Positions 17,967-27,627 are shown, counted from the stretch's first letter. The stretch is DNA of 64,000 nucleotides from Vibrio sp. RE88 (GCF_013113835.1 NZ_VTYQ01000014.1:23434-87433), one strand, 5' to 3'. Numbers and translations: made by a program. Notes: generated from the sequence alone by a model not told the origin.

Positions 17967-18959
17967 TTATTCGCGCGCGGCCTGAATGCGCAGCTCAAAA
18001 TCAGGGTGACTGCTCATCCATTCTGGCATTTCCAACATTTCTTGTTGTCTGAACAACTCAAACATCTCTGCCATCGCTTCACTACTGCCGTATATATCCA
18101 CCATTGCTTGTCGAGCGTAAGCGTCAGCTTCCAGTTCAGCGTCACGAGAGTGACCATTGGAAAGGAAGAAAACCCCTAGCCCAGCCAAGTTATCCACCAC
18201 TCCCGAGCTTTCACCGGTTAACACTGCAACCCCAACTGAAAGTAAACTCGAATGGACTAACCTTTTGATCATATGGCGATGATGAACATGACCTAGCTCG
18301 TGAAGGATAATGCTATCGAGTTGTTGTTCATTCTCAGCCAGAGTAACCAAGTCGTCGAGTAATACGATTTTCCCACCCGGCAATGCAAATGCATTGGCGC
18401 CAAGCTCTGAGGAGCGAAACACCACCTCAATGGGATAAGGTAACGCTTCCAACTGTGTGACATGCAGAGCCACACGTTGGCTGATCGCTTGCTGCTCTTG
18501 CGGGCTCAACTCGCTCTCTTGCCAGCTGTTATCAAAGCTTTCGAGCACTTTATCGCCCAGCGCCACAGCAACGTAATCAGGGATAGCATTAGCGACCTTC
18601 TCACTGGTCCATGGCAAGACATAAAAGTAACTGCCTAATACCACTCCGATACACACTACCGCTGACAACAACCAGGCTAACCAGTTGGCTTCCATCTTAT
18701 CAATGGTACTGCTTCTGCGATTTTGCTCCAGCCAGTGGCTTACTTCTGCCGTTCTTTCAACCACAAATACCCAGCCATCGGGGAACTTAAAACGCACGGG
18801 CAGATTACCAACAGGGACACTGATATCGGCGTATTGCTGATCACAACTGATGATTTTCCCGTCAACACGTAAACTTAATGCATTGGCTTGAGTGACATCC
18901 AACTTGGCAGGATGACGCTCCGAGCTGCGTGGCGGAAACGCCACCCCGTCAAATAGCAT
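17967..18959 (-). CDS. Membrane-anchored M48-family metallopeptidase
   Basis: The 330-residue protein starts with a ~90-residue beta-rich cytoplasmic-type region (MLFDGVAFPPRSSERHPAKL). One membrane segment follows near 95-115, then an M48 zinc protease domain: HELGHVHHRH (HExxH) and the third ligand in ELEADAYA. Its ATG shares one base with the TAA stop of the DUF898 gene upstream, so the two are translationally coupled. M48 enzymes include HtpX and BepA, which degrade misfolded membrane or envelope proteins; this lineage has a different N-terminus and its substrate is unknown. Zinc-site residues look intact. Confidence 0.85.
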   Translation of the reverse strand: MLFDGVAFPPRSSERHPAKLDVTQANALSLRVDGKIISCDQQYADISVPVGNLPVRFKFPDGWVFVVERTAEVSHWLEQNRRSSTIDKMEANWLAWLLSAVVCIGVVLGSYFYVLPWTSEKVANAIPDYVAVALGDKVLESFDNSWQESELSPQEQQAISQRVALHVTQLEALPYPIEVVFRSSELGANAFALPGGKIVLLDDLVTLAENEQQLDSIILHELGHVHHRHMIKRLVHSSLLSVGVAVLTGESSGVVDNLAGLGVFFLSNGHSRDAELEADAYARQAMVDIYGSSEAMAEMFELFRQQEMLEMPEWMSSHPDFELRIQAARE

Positions 18960-20134
18960 TAGCTAATTCCGATACCTAGATCAAAGGCCTGCGCCACTTC
19001 ATCCGATACTGCAGATTTGACATTTGAATCTTGGTCTGTCGCCTTCAGCACACTCATATCGCCAAACACCACGGTGTTATCAGCAACATAGCGGGACGTT
19101 CTTACCATAACCCAAGGTCTAGCAATACTTAGCGTCACCACCTGTAGTAAGAAGTTAGAGACAACCAACCAAGTGTACCCTCTCGCAGTCAGTGATGACT
19201 TAAAGGTGTATCGCTCGTCTGACTCTTGCTCCAACTTCGCTTGTAGCTGATCAAAGATGTAATTACGTAATCGTGTTGTGGTGTACGCTGTCAGGCCGAT
19301 AGTCAGAGTGATGATCGCTAGGTAGGCTACAATAAACACCGTAACCTGAGATACACCCATCAACGAGCTGAAGTCTCCATTCTGAAGCGCGGTAAAATCG
19401 AAACCGCTGAATACTGTCAGAGACATTGCAATCATGAGAACAATCGACGCAACAATACCCAAGCCTATCGCTTTTAGATAGGTTTTGAGGAAGAAGCCCG
19501 TTTCCAGTTCAGCACTGAACTTCCAATCTCCGTATCGATAGCCATTAGAAAAATACTTATGCGCGCCAGCCACAACCCATGCATACAACACAGCCATGAA
19601 CACAAAAGACGCAATACCTAATACCGTTGCGGCTACTCCAGACACACTGGCGACAGCCACGACCACACCAATATAAATAGCCATCGCTAGCAAAGCGCCT
19701 AAACCTCGGCCCATAAGTGCCATATAGGCGTCTTTCAATGAAGAGTCAAAAGAGAAATGAACATTGCGGTAACTCGTCATTGCAGCATCAAAGCGGGCAT
19801 TGCTCCATAACAACCAAGGTAAAGCAATGTAGAAAACCAGTAATAGAGCGGCACTCACTGCTGGGAAAAAGCCGTTCGCCACGGCCCAAACCAATAGCAC
19901 CGCTACAGCGACTAAACGTCCTTTGAGGATTTGCATCGGCTCAGCATGGTACTCAAAGTTATCATTATCGATATAGGTATTACCGTAGAAATAACGTTTG
20001 GTTCTGACCTTTGCCCAAGCTGAATAGATACCAAAAGTGATGATGGTCAGCAGAACATTGACTATCCAAATGCCAAAGAATTCGCCTCCCTTTCCCTTAA
20101 ACTCAACGGGATTTGTTATATGTTTTTGTTCCAT
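18959..20134 (-). CDS. DUF898 (YjgN-like) multi-pass inner-membrane protein
   Basis: The 391-residue protein carries the DUF898 signature near its start (FKGKGGEFFGIWIVNVLLTIITFGIYSAWAKVR) and about eight hydrophobic segments. A related half-motif recurs later (YTWLVVSNFLLQVVTLSIARPWVMVRTSRY), suggesting an internal duplication. AGGAAAT precedes the ATG at good distance. It is followed with a one-base overlap by the M48 peptidase gene, which points to a shared job, for example a protease that acts on or with this membrane protein. The biochemical role is unknown. Confidence 0.85.
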   Translation of the reverse strand: MEQKHITNPVEFKGKGGEFFGIWIVNVLLTIITFGIYSAWAKVRTKRYFYGNTYIDNDNFEYHAEPMQILKGRLVAVAVLLVWAVANGFFPAVSAALLLVFYIALPWLLWSNARFDAAMTSYRNVHFSFDSSLKDAYMALMGRGLGALLAMAIYIGVVVAVASVSGVAATVLGIASFVFMAVLYAWVVAGAHKYFSNGYRYGDWKFSAELETGFFLKTYLKAIGLGIVASIVLMIAMSLTVFSGFDFTALQNGDFSSLMGVSQVTVFIVAYLAIITLTIGLTAYTTTRLRNYIFDQLQAKLEQESDERYTFKSSLTARGYTWLVVSNFLLQVVTLSIARPWVMVRTSRYVADNTVVFGDMSVLKATDQDSNVKSAVSDEVAQAFDLGIGIS

Positions 20135-20432
20135 TTATTACATTTCCTGACGTAGTTGACTAAAACACAAGGCAAATAATTTCTTACATTTCATTCCCAG
20201 CGTCTATGTCTTAATAACAAGAAAATGCAACCAGTTGATGTACATCACAAATAATATGGAGTATTAACACAATAATTTTACATATAGTGGACGTTAAAAA
20301 CATTTGCCCGTGAAATATCAAACGCTTATTGCTTGATTTTGACCTTGTTTCCGTACGTTTTTGACCGTTAGTGATCCAATCGAGCGTGTCTCTTCTAGAA
20401 TTACTTAAGAGGACACCAAATAAGGAACCCTG
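20135..20432. other. Divergent intergenic region, DUF898 gene / solute-binding protein gene
   Basis: These 298 bases contain no gene. TTTTGACC occurs twice in the same orientation (20337-20344 and 20359-20366), 22 bases apart. A weak CRP-like site, with TCACA as its right half, is centred near 20240. AAGGA precedes the downstream ATG. Promoters for both directions are expected but cannot be placed. Confidence 0.4.
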
Positions 20433-21170
20433 ATGTTGAAGAAATCCTTGTTAGTTATTCCCTTGCTTCATTGCTTGTTTACCTTGTCAGCCTACGCTGA
20501 GAACACACACCAAACTGTCAAGATCACAGCCGGAGGTTGGCCACCGTTTATCGGTCAGAACCTTGAGGGCTATGGTGTCGTCGCACAAACCATCAAACAG
20601 GTTTTTGCATTGCAAGGTTATGAGGTGGCTTTCACTTTCTATCCTTGGGCCAGAGCTTATGAGAAAGCTCAAAGTGGCGAATATGATGCCACTGCGGTGT
20701 GGATGTTTGATGAAGAGCGGACGCAGCATTTCTATTACAGTGAGCCAGTGTCACAAGAGCAATTTGTCTTCTTTCACCACAAAGACTTAGCGTTTGATTG
20801 GTCTGATATAGATGACCTCAAAGGCTATAAGATGGGTGGAGGGCTAGGTTACAGCTATGGGGAAGATTTGGATGCCTTAATCGATGCCAAAGAGGTCAGC
20901 ATAAGCCGGGTCAACAGCCCCAGTCAGAACCTGCTGCGCCTTAACCACAAACGCATCCAAGTCTATCCGGAAGAACGCCAAATCGGCATGTATCATCTCA
21001 GCCAGCAACCAGAAGAGATTCAGAATAATATTACCTATCACCCGAAACCCTTTCTCAATAACGACGGTTTCGTGATGTTCTCGAAACAAAGCCCAAGAGG
21101 AAAAGAACTGTTAGAGATCTTTAACCAAGGGCTTATTAAGTGGCACCAACAGCAATCTAAAGGCCACTAA
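20433..21170 (+). CDS. Periplasmic solute-binding protein, family 3 type, orphan
   Basis: The 245-residue protein has a signal peptide (MLKKSLLVIPLLHCLFTLSAYA, cleavage before ENTHQ) and a periplasmic binding-protein fold of the amino-acid type: GGWPPFIGQNLEGYGVVAQTIKQVF near the start, FYPWARAYEKAQSGEYDATAVWMFDEER in the middle. No permease or ATPase is adjacent, and such orphan proteins are common in Vibrio. The ligand cannot be read from sequence. Its stop codon overlaps the convergent dehydrogenase stop by four bases, so there is no room for a separate terminator. Confidence 0.85.
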   Translation: MLKKSLLVIPLLHCLFTLSAYAENTHQTVKITAGGWPPFIGQNLEGYGVVAQTIKQVFALQGYEVAFTFYPWARAYEKAQSGEYDATAVWMFDEERTQHFYYSEPVSQEQFVFFHHKDLAFDWSDIDDLKGYKMGGGLGYSYGEDLDALIDAKEVSISRVNSPSQNLLRLNHKRIQVYPEERQIGMYHLSQQPEEIQNNITYHPKPFLNNDGFVMFSKQSPRGKELLEIFNQGLIKWHQQQSKGH

Positions 21171-22129
21171 ACGACACGGTTTTGTTCCCGCCCTTGATGA
21201 AAGGCAGTAATGTTATCCATCAGGATGTTCGCTAAATTCTGAATCGATGAGTCACTGCCCCACGCAACGTGTGGAGTCAGGAGCAAATTAGGCAAACTCA
21301 TGTTAGCGAGCAGCGGATTGCTGTCGTCCGCTGGCTCTTGGCTAAATACATCGACACCAGCACCAGCAATCGTGCCTCGTTTTAAGGCCTCAACCAGAGC
21401 CGATTCATCAACCAACCCACCTCGACCAGTATTGATCAGCACACTACCCGGCTTCATTTGAGCCAACTCATGACGCCCAATCAAATGATGAGTCCGTTCA
21501 TTCAACGGACAATGTAGCGTCAAGACATCAGCCATCATCAACGCCTGCTCAAATGGCAGGTAACCTTTTCGGCAATGATTCGCGCCTTTGTGTTCGGCAT
21601 AAATGACCTGCATACCAATCGCCTTCGCCAGCGCGGCAGTAGCCTGACCTAAAGCTCCTGAACCAACAACGCCCAACGTCGAGCCTGCTACGTCACCAAT
21701 TGGATGAGTAAAGAAGCAAAACTGTTTATTGCGCTGCCATTCCCCTTTGGCAATATCATTGTGGTAACCCATCAAATTGCGCTTAAGCGCGAATATCATC
21801 CCAATCACGTGTTCAGGCACCGATTGAGTGGCATAGCCCTGCACGTTCGTGACAGCGATGCTGTGCTCGCGGCAGTAATCAATGTCGATATTGTTGAAGC
21901 CAGTAGCCGAGACAGCGATCAGTTTGAGATCCGGTAGTTGGCGCAACACCGCCGCATCTAATACGACTTTATTCGTGATCACGATTTGAGCGTTTTTCAG
22001 CCGTTCTACCACCAACTCAGGGCTGGTGAAATCATATTCAATCCATTGGTGATCAAAAGGAAGGTGAGGTAATTCGATATGAGTTGGGATCGTCGCACGA
22101 TCCAAGAACACAACATTAGGCAGCGACAT
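21167..22129 (-). CDS. D-2-hydroxyacid dehydrogenase (hydroxypyruvate/glycerate reductase type)
   Basis: The 320-residue NAD(P)-dependent enzyme has the nucleotide-binding GVVGSGALG (about 150-158). The catalytic Arg is in NTGRGGLVDE, the Glu in FSQEPADD and the His in LTPHVAWG. The pattern fits the D-isomer 2-hydroxyacid dehydrogenase family, closest by eye to glycerate/hydroxypyruvate reductases, so the usual reaction is reversible 2-oxoacid to D-2-hydroxyacid conversion. The bound acid is not decided by sequence reading. GGAGAAA precedes the ATG. rluA lies 29 bases upstream on the same strand and the two may be co-transcribed. Confidence 0.88.
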   Translation of the reverse strand: MSLPNVVFLDRATIPTHIELPHLPFDHQWIEYDFTSPELVVERLKNAQIVITNKVVLDAAVLRQLPDLKLIAVSATGFNNIDIDYCREHSIAVTNVQGYATQSVPEHVIGMIFALKRNLMGYHNDIAKGEWQRNKQFCFFTHPIGDVAGSTLGVVGSGALGQATAALAKAIGMQVIYAEHKGANHCRKGYLPFEQALMMADVLTLHCPLNERTHHLIGRHELAQMKPGSVLINTGRGGLVDESALVEALKRGTIAGAGVDVFSQEPADDSNPLLANMSLPNLLLTPHVAWGSDSSIQNLANILMDNITAFHQGREQNRVV

Positions 22130-22158
22130 GGTTTCTCCTTTCGCTGCCTAGAGTGAAA

Positions 22159-22896
22159 TCATGGACGCGGCAGCGTTTTATAGTCCGGCAATTCTCGCAC
22201 AGGATCGAAATAGTTAAAGATCAACGCCTCCGCTTCAGGATAGAAATCACAAGGAACAAAAATACTGCGTAGACGTTCATCTTGAGGATGGTAAAAACTC
22301 AATTCAGCCGCATGCAGTTCAAGACGGTTGGAGAATTCAAAGGCTTCTCCCTGTGAATAGAACTCATCTCCGACAATCGGATGTCCTAAAGCCTGCATAT
22401 GCACACGCAGCTGATGTGAACGCCCAGTTATAGGCAGTAACCTGACGATGGTGGTCTGCTCTTCCCGCTTCGCCACCTCAAATAAGGTTTTTGATGGCTT
22501 ACCCTGTTCAAAACAGACTTTCTGCTTCGGCCGATTTGGCCAATCACAAATCAGTGGAAGATCCACTTCTCCCTCTTGTTGTTCAACGTGTCCCCATACA
22601 CGAGCATAGTAGACCTTATGCGTGAGGCGAAACTGAAACTGCTTTTTTAACGCCGATTCTGTGGGTTTGTTCTTGGCAAACAGCATCAAACCTGAAGTTG
22701 ACATGTCAAGACGATGAACCGGTTGGATGTCAGGATAGATGTCTTTCAAGCGGCTCCACATGCTGTCGTAATGCTCTTCAGCCCTGCCCGGCACAGACAA
22801 AAGACCCGATGGCTTATTCACCACAAGGATGCCTTCGTCTTCAAATACTCGTTCAATCCATGGCTCGGTGGGTGGGTGGTATTGCTGCATAGCCAT
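22159..22896 (-). CDS. rluA: Dual-specificity tRNA U32 / 23S rRNA U746 pseudouridine synthase RluA
   Basis: RluA converts uridine to pseudouridine at tRNA position 32 and at 23S rRNA position 746. The sequence keeps the catalytic-Asp motif HRLDMSTSGLMLF, VNKPSGLLSVPGR at the start and DLPLICDWPNRPKQKVC, which is characteristic of RluA rather than the RluB-F enzymes. GRSHQLRVHMQALGHPIVGD follows. I prefer the ATG at 22896 (MAMQQYHPP, 245 residues), matching the E. coli start, over a TTG four codons upstream; GAGA lies suitably ahead. Confidence 0.94.
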   Translation of the reverse strand: MAMQQYHPPTEPWIERVFEDEGILVVNKPSGLLSVPGRAEEHYDSMWSRLKDIYPDIQPVHRLDMSTSGLMLFAKNKPTESALKKQFQFRLTHKVYYARVWGHVEQQEGEVDLPLICDWPNRPKQKVCFEQGKPSKTLFEVAKREEQTTIVRLLPITGRSHQLRVHMQALGHPIVGDEFYSQGEAFEFSNRLELHAAELSFYHPQDERLRSIFVPCDFYPEAEALIFNYFDPVRELPDYKTLPRP

Positions 22897-23083
22897 AAAA
22901 CATCTCAATCAGATTTATAACTCAGCCAGTATATCAGAGTCATGCCTGTGACGGCGTTTCCACATCCTAGTATGTTTTAGCTTTTTTCATGTAAATTATA
23001 TTTAACGCCTTGATTGCATATGATATTCATACCCGCCATTGACAAAGCACAATCACTAACGACAAAAACATCAAGGAACACAA

Positions 23084-24355
23084 ATGGAAACGATCTCCGC
23101 TTCAGAGAGCCAACCCAAATACTCTCTGTCACAACTCGTCCGTTCGCTAGGCCCAGGGATCATGATGGCCGCCGCCGCGGTAGGAGGATCACATCTGGTC
23201 GCTTCAACAAAAGCCGGGGCGATTTACGGTTGGCAGCTAGCCGCACTCATTTTGTTAGTTAACTTTTTTAAGTACCCATTTTTCCGTGCCAGTATTCAAT
23301 ACACCATGGGCACCGGAGAAAGCTTGGTCGAAGGTTATGCCAAGCTTGGCCGACCTTACCTATGGCTGTTTGTCGCACTGAGCGTTATTTCCGGCATCGT
23401 CAATACAGCCGCCTTACTGCTCTTCAGTGCTAGCTTGCTGGGTTACTTCATTCCCTTCGACCTCTCGACCACAAGCTTGTGCTTAATCATCTTAGCCACC
23501 TGTTTAACGATTCTGTTTGCTGGTCACTACAAAGCCCTCGACTCCTTATCGAAAATCATTATGGCGGTACTGACCATTGCAACCCTGACTGCGGTCGCTA
23601 TCGCGGTGGGTAACCCTGTCGATGCGGCTCCTGCTTTTGAAGCGCCCTCTCCTTGGTCAATTGCCGCCATCGGCTTTATTGTCGTAACCATGGGCTGGAT
23701 GCCAGCACCGATTGAAATTTCCAGCCTGACATCAATGTGGCTTAAAAGTCAGCAACGCCACCAAAAGGTAACGGCTCGTTCCGCTTTGTTTGATTTCAAT
23801 GTGGGCTACATCGGTACGGCGATTCTGGCGATTGTCTTCCTTGCACTGGGTACTTTGGTCTTACACGGCAGCAATATTGAATTATCTCAATCGGGTGTAG
23901 GCTTTTCGCATCAGCTGGTTGGGCTCTACGCGTCAACCATTGGCGAATGGTCACGTTACCTAATTGCAGCCGTTGCGTTCTTCTGTATTTTTGGCAGTAC
24001 GATTACGGTGATTGATGGCTACGCTCGAGTGATTTCAGAATCTCAACGCCTACTGCGTAAGCAAAAAGAGATGAAGCCTAAAGTGACTCAGGGTTGGATG
24101 TTACTTATCTCCGCTGCGGCACTATCGATCATCGTATTCTGGGCAGCGGCACTACTGCCGATGCTTGATTTTGCGATGATTTTGGCCTTTATGACCACTC
24201 CATTTTTTGCGCTGCTTAACTATATTCTGGTTTCAAAATCTCAGTTGCCAGAACCTTTGGCGCTCAGCAATAAACTGAAATGGCTTTCTATCACTGGCCT
24301 TGTCTACCTGTTTGGTTTCTTGGCGGTATTTGTGTGGTGGAAGTGGCTGATGTAG
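23084..24355 (+). CDS. Nramp-superfamily carrier with non-canonical metal-site motifs
   Basis: The 423-residue protein has about eleven membrane segments and aligns with MntH/Nramp: GPGIMMAAAAVGGSHLVASTKAGAIYGWQL matches the first helix of Nramp, and VVTMGWMPAPIEISSLTSMW the sixth. The signature residues differ. The DPGN of helix 1 is replaced by GGSH and the MPH of helix 6 by MPAP. Nramp proteins co-transport Mn2+ or Fe2+ with protons through these residues, so the substrate here is doubtful. AAGGAA precedes the ATG. It is monocistronic, facing rapA across a terminator. It should not be called a manganese transporter on this evidence. Confidence 0.85.
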   Translation: METISASESQPKYSLSQLVRSLGPGIMMAAAAVGGSHLVASTKAGAIYGWQLAALILLVNFFKYPFFRASIQYTMGTGESLVEGYAKLGRPYLWLFVALSVISGIVNTAALLLFSASLLGYFIPFDLSTTSLCLIILATCLTILFAGHYKALDSLSKIIMAVLTIATLTAVAIAVGNPVDAAPAFEAPSPWSIAAIGFIVVTMGWMPAPIEISSLTSMWLKSQQRHQKVTARSALFDFNVGYIGTAILAIVFLALGTLVLHGSNIELSQSGVGFSHQLVGLYASTIGEWSRYLIAAVAFFCIFGSTITVIDGYARVISESQRLLRKQKEMKPKVTQGWMLLISAAALSIIVFWAAALLPMLDFAMILAFMTTPFFALLNYILVSKSQLPEPLALSNKLKWLSITGLVYLFGFLAVFVWWKWLM

Positions 24356-24373
24356 TCAAATAGCGACCAACAA

Positions 24374-24399
24374 AAAAGGCCTTCAGATGAAGGCCTTTT
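24374..24399. terminator. Bidirectional terminator between the Nramp-like gene and rapA
   Basis: An 11-bp stem (AAAAGGCCTTC / GAAGGCCTTTT, 4-base loop) is flanked by A-rich and T-rich arms and lies between the two convergent stops. Confidence 0.88.
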
Positions 24400-24417
24400 A
24401 CCGCAAGTTGCGTAAAA

Positions 24418-27327
24418 TCAGTTGTGAGATACAACAATCATACGCAGCGAGTCCAGTTGATACTGAGCTTGAGCAATGTAGCCATTCAGATCTTTAATTT
24501 GCGCTTCAATCGCTGCTAGTTCTTCATCACGGATGTTTGGGTTAACCGCTTTCAATGCTTGCAGTCGTTCCAGCTCCGCATTCAAGCTCGCCTGCATTTC
24601 CTGTTGCGCCTCTGCACGTACGGCTTCGACTTTTTCGACAATCAACGCTTCACCAGCGGTAATCATCTGATGAACCTGAGCCTGAACTGACGACACTAGT
24701 TTGGTCGCCATATGACGACCTACTGGGCTAAGTTGGCGGTTAAAACTTTCAAACTCAACCTGCTGAGATAAGTCACTGCCTTTGCCATCCAACATCAAAC
24801 GGATTGGTGTTGTCGGCAGGAAGCGGCTGATACCACTGCGCTTTGGCGCCTGAGCATCAACTTTATATACCAATTCAAGCAGCATAGTGCCTACTGGTAA
24901 CGCTTTGTTCTTTAGTAAAGATACTGCCGTTGCACCGACGCCTTCACTCATCAATAAGTCGATACCACCCTGAATCATCGGGTGCTCCCAACTGATGAAG
25001 TTCATGTCTTCACGAGACAACGCCGTTTCACGATCAAAAGTGATCGTCGCACCTTCATAAGGCAGGCCAGGGTAACTTGGCACCATCATGTGTTCAGATG
25101 GCGTCACAACCAAGGCATTTTCCCCTTTGTCGTCCTGATTAAGACCAATGGTATCAAACAGACTCAACGCAAAGGTCACCAGATTGGTATCACCATCGGT
25201 GGCTGCAATCTTATCGACGATCTGCTGCGCTTTTTCGCCACCATTGGAATGCATTTCCAGTAAGCGGTCACGCCCTTGCTCAAGTTGAGACTTAAGCTCT
25301 TTATTCATCGCAGCTGATTCGCTGATCACATCATCGAGTTCGGTAACGTCACCTGAAGCCAGCATTTCAATCAAACGATCAGAGAACTTGTCATACACCG
25401 CGCGACCTGTCGGGCAAGTTTCAGCAAATACATTCAGGCCTTCATCGAACCAACGCGCCAGAATCGCCTGTGAAGTTTGCTCCAGATAAGGAACGTGAAT
25501 ATCAATATCACGACTCTGACCAATACGGTCCAGACGACCAATACGCTGCTCAAGTAAGTCGGGATTAAATGGCAGATCGAACATCACCAGTTGGTTTGCG
25601 AACTGGAAGTTACGGCCTTCTGAGCCAATTTCACTACAGATAAGGACCTGAGCGCCGCCCTCTTCCTGCGCAAAGTAAGCAGCCGCTTTATCACGCTCCA
25701 GAATCGACATACCTTCGTGGAACACGGTGGCACGGATACCTTCACGTTCACGCAGCGCCTGCTCCAGCTGCAACGCTGTGCTCGCACGAGAAGCAATAAC
25801 CAAAATCTTGTCACTGCGCTTTTGTTTGATCTTCTCAATCAGCCAATTGACACGTGAGTCAAACTGCCACCAGCTAGCATCATCGCCTTCAAACTCTTGG
25901 AAGATTTCTTCTGGGTAAAGATTTTTCAGCGCACGTGCTTCAGGGCTGATTTTGCCACCGATCATGCCCGAGACACGCATAGACGTTGTGTACTGTTGAG
26001 GAATCGGCATTGGCAGTAGGTTCACGTTACGCACCGGGAAGCCTTTGATCGCTGCTCGGGTGTTACGGAACAGCACGCGTCCGGTACCATGGCGGTCCAT
26101 CAGGTTGTCGATCAGCTCCTGGCGAGCTGCGGCTTTGGCTTCTTCTTCGCTGTCACTTTCAATAATGCGGAACAGAGGCTCAACATCCTGCTCGGACAAT
26201 AATTCGGTAATCTGATTTTTAGCATCATTCTCAAGCTGTTGACCAGAGAACAACGCGCTCACTGAATCCGCTACTGGCGCGTATTGCTCTTCTTCTTCAA
26301 CAAATGCTTGGTAGTCGTAAAAGCGATCTGAATCTAGCAAACGCAGGCGGGCAAAGTGACTCTCACGTCCCAATTGCTCTGGGGTTGCGGTCAGAAGAAG
26401 TACGCCCGGCGTGCGCTCTGCCAGCCCTTCAATCACCTGGTACTCACGGCTTGGCTGCTCTGGGCTCCATTCTAGGTGGTGCGCCTCATCGACAACCAAC
26501 AAATCCCACTCACCTTCGAGCGCTTGCTCAAAACGCTTACGGCTCTTGCGTAAGAAATCCAGTGAACACAGTACGTATTGCTGGGTATCAAACGGGTTAT
26601 CTGAATCGGCAAACGCCTCAATACAGCGCTCTTCATCAAAAATCGAGAAGTGCAGATTGAAGCGGCGCATCATTTCCACCAACCATTGATGCTGCAACGT
26701 TTCCGGTACCACAATCAGAATACGTTCCGCTCGGCCTGCCAGCACCTGCTGGTGGATGATCATCCCAGCTTCAATGGTTTTACCTAGGCCGACTTCATCG
26801 GCTAATAAAACGCGAGGCGCATGACGACGACCAACTTCATGAGCAATGTAGAGCTGGTGAGGAATCAGACCAGCACGCATGCCACACAGACCACGCATCG
26901 GGCTTTTATGCTGCTCATATTGGTTCATCAATGCACGATAACGGAGCACAAAATTATCCATGCGATCAATCTGACCAGCGAACAATTTATCTTGCGGCTT
27001 GTTAAAACGGATTTGGTTGCTGAGCATGATTTCGCGCAGCATCACCTCTCGCTCTCCGCTGTCTTCGCGGGTACCGATATAGGCAAACAGACCTTGGTCC
27101 TCGACCACTTGCTCAATCTTAAGTGACCAGCCTTGCTGACTGTCAACGACATCACCAGCGTTAAAGGTTACTCGGGTAACTGGCGCATCATTACGAGCGT
27201 ATACTCGGTTCTCTTCTGAAGCTGCAAACATAAGTGTCACAGTACGAGCATCCAATGCTACTACAGTCCCTAAACCTAAATCGCTTTCCGTATCGCTGAT
27301 CCAGCGCTGGCCCAAAGCAAATGTCAT
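24418..27327 (-). CDS. rapA: RNA polymerase-associated ATPase RapA (HepA)
   Basis: RapA is a Swi2/Snf2 ATPase that binds RNA polymerase and helps it recycle after termination. The 969-residue protein shows N-terminal Tudor-like domains (FALGQRWISDTESDLGLGTVV), Walker A DEVGLGKTIEAG near 178, the DEAH box in LLVVDEAHHLEW near 281 and helicase motif III LLTATPEQLG. Motif VI is LEQRIGRLDRIGQ, and a Glu-rich C-terminal region ends the protein. Length is the same as E. coli RapA. It is monocistronic, transcribed away from the phoH-like gene. Confidence 0.97.
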   Translation of the reverse strand: MTFALGQRWISDTESDLGLGTVVALDARTVTLMFAASEENRVYARNDAPVTRVTFNAGDVVDSQQGWSLKIEQVVEDQGLFAYIGTREDSGEREVMLREIMLSNQIRFNKPQDKLFAGQIDRMDNFVLRYRALMNQYEQHKSPMRGLCGMRAGLIPHQLYIAHEVGRRHAPRVLLADEVGLGKTIEAGMIIHQQVLAGRAERILIVVPETLQHQWLVEMMRRFNLHFSIFDEERCIEAFADSDNPFDTQQYVLCSLDFLRKSRKRFEQALEGEWDLLVVDEAHHLEWSPEQPSREYQVIEGLAERTPGVLLLTATPEQLGRESHFARLRLLDSDRFYDYQAFVEEEEQYAPVADSVSALFSGQQLENDAKNQITELLSEQDVEPLFRIIESDSEEEAKAAARQELIDNLMDRHGTGRVLFRNTRAAIKGFPVRNVNLLPMPIPQQYTTSMRVSGMIGGKISPEARALKNLYPEEIFQEFEGDDASWWQFDSRVNWLIEKIKQKRSDKILVIASRASTALQLEQALREREGIRATVFHEGMSILERDKAAAYFAQEEGGAQVLICSEIGSEGRNFQFANQLVMFDLPFNPDLLEQRIGRLDRIGQSRDIDIHVPYLEQTSQAILARWFDEGLNVFAETCPTGRAVYDKFSDRLIEMLASGDVTELDDVISESAAMNKELKSQLEQGRDRLLEMHSNGGEKAQQIVDKIAATDGDTNLVTFALSLFDTIGLNQDDKGENALVVTPSEHMMVPSYPGLPYEGATITFDRETALSREDMNFISWEHPMIQGGIDLLMSEGVGATAVSLLKNKALPVGTMLLELVYKVDAQAPKRSGISRFLPTTPIRLMLDGKGSDLSQQVEFESFNRQLSPVGRHMATKLVSSVQAQVHQMITAGEALIVEKVEAVRAEAQQEMQASLNAELERLQALKAVNPNIRDEELAAIEAQIKDLNGYIAQAQYQLDSLRMIVVSHN

Positions 27328-27385
27328 GAATCGACTACCTCATCTGTTTAATTCAAAAATGGGTCTATTTATCTTAGTTGTTCTT

Positions 27386-27480
27386 GCGTGACTTGAAAGG
27401 CAACTGACGGGGAAGTGAATGGTCAGCAGTCACGCCAAAAAGGTCGCTCATATTACTCGAAGCTGTGATATTGGTCACGC
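27386..27480. promoter_or_regulatory. Three spaced GTCACGC heptamers, possible activator sites
   Basis: The heptamer occurs at 27386-27392 (as GCGTGAC), 27429-27435 and 27474-27480 (as GTCACGC), with centres 43 and 45 bases apart, about four helical turns each. They lie 150-240 bases ahead of the candidate sigma-54 promoter, a usual position for enhancer-binding activators, but also within reach of the divergent rapA promoter. The binding protein is unknown. Confidence 0.35.
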
Positions 27481-27627
27481 ACAAACACCTCAAAAAACAA
27501 CAAATTTTTCTCTATCTTTTGCATGACATCAAAGTGTAAGAAAAGAGTGGCAAATCTAAAAAAGAGAGTTGGAAATCTGACTTATACTCACAAATGAGAA
27601 TGCAGGCGATGGTGTCAATTTTTCGAC

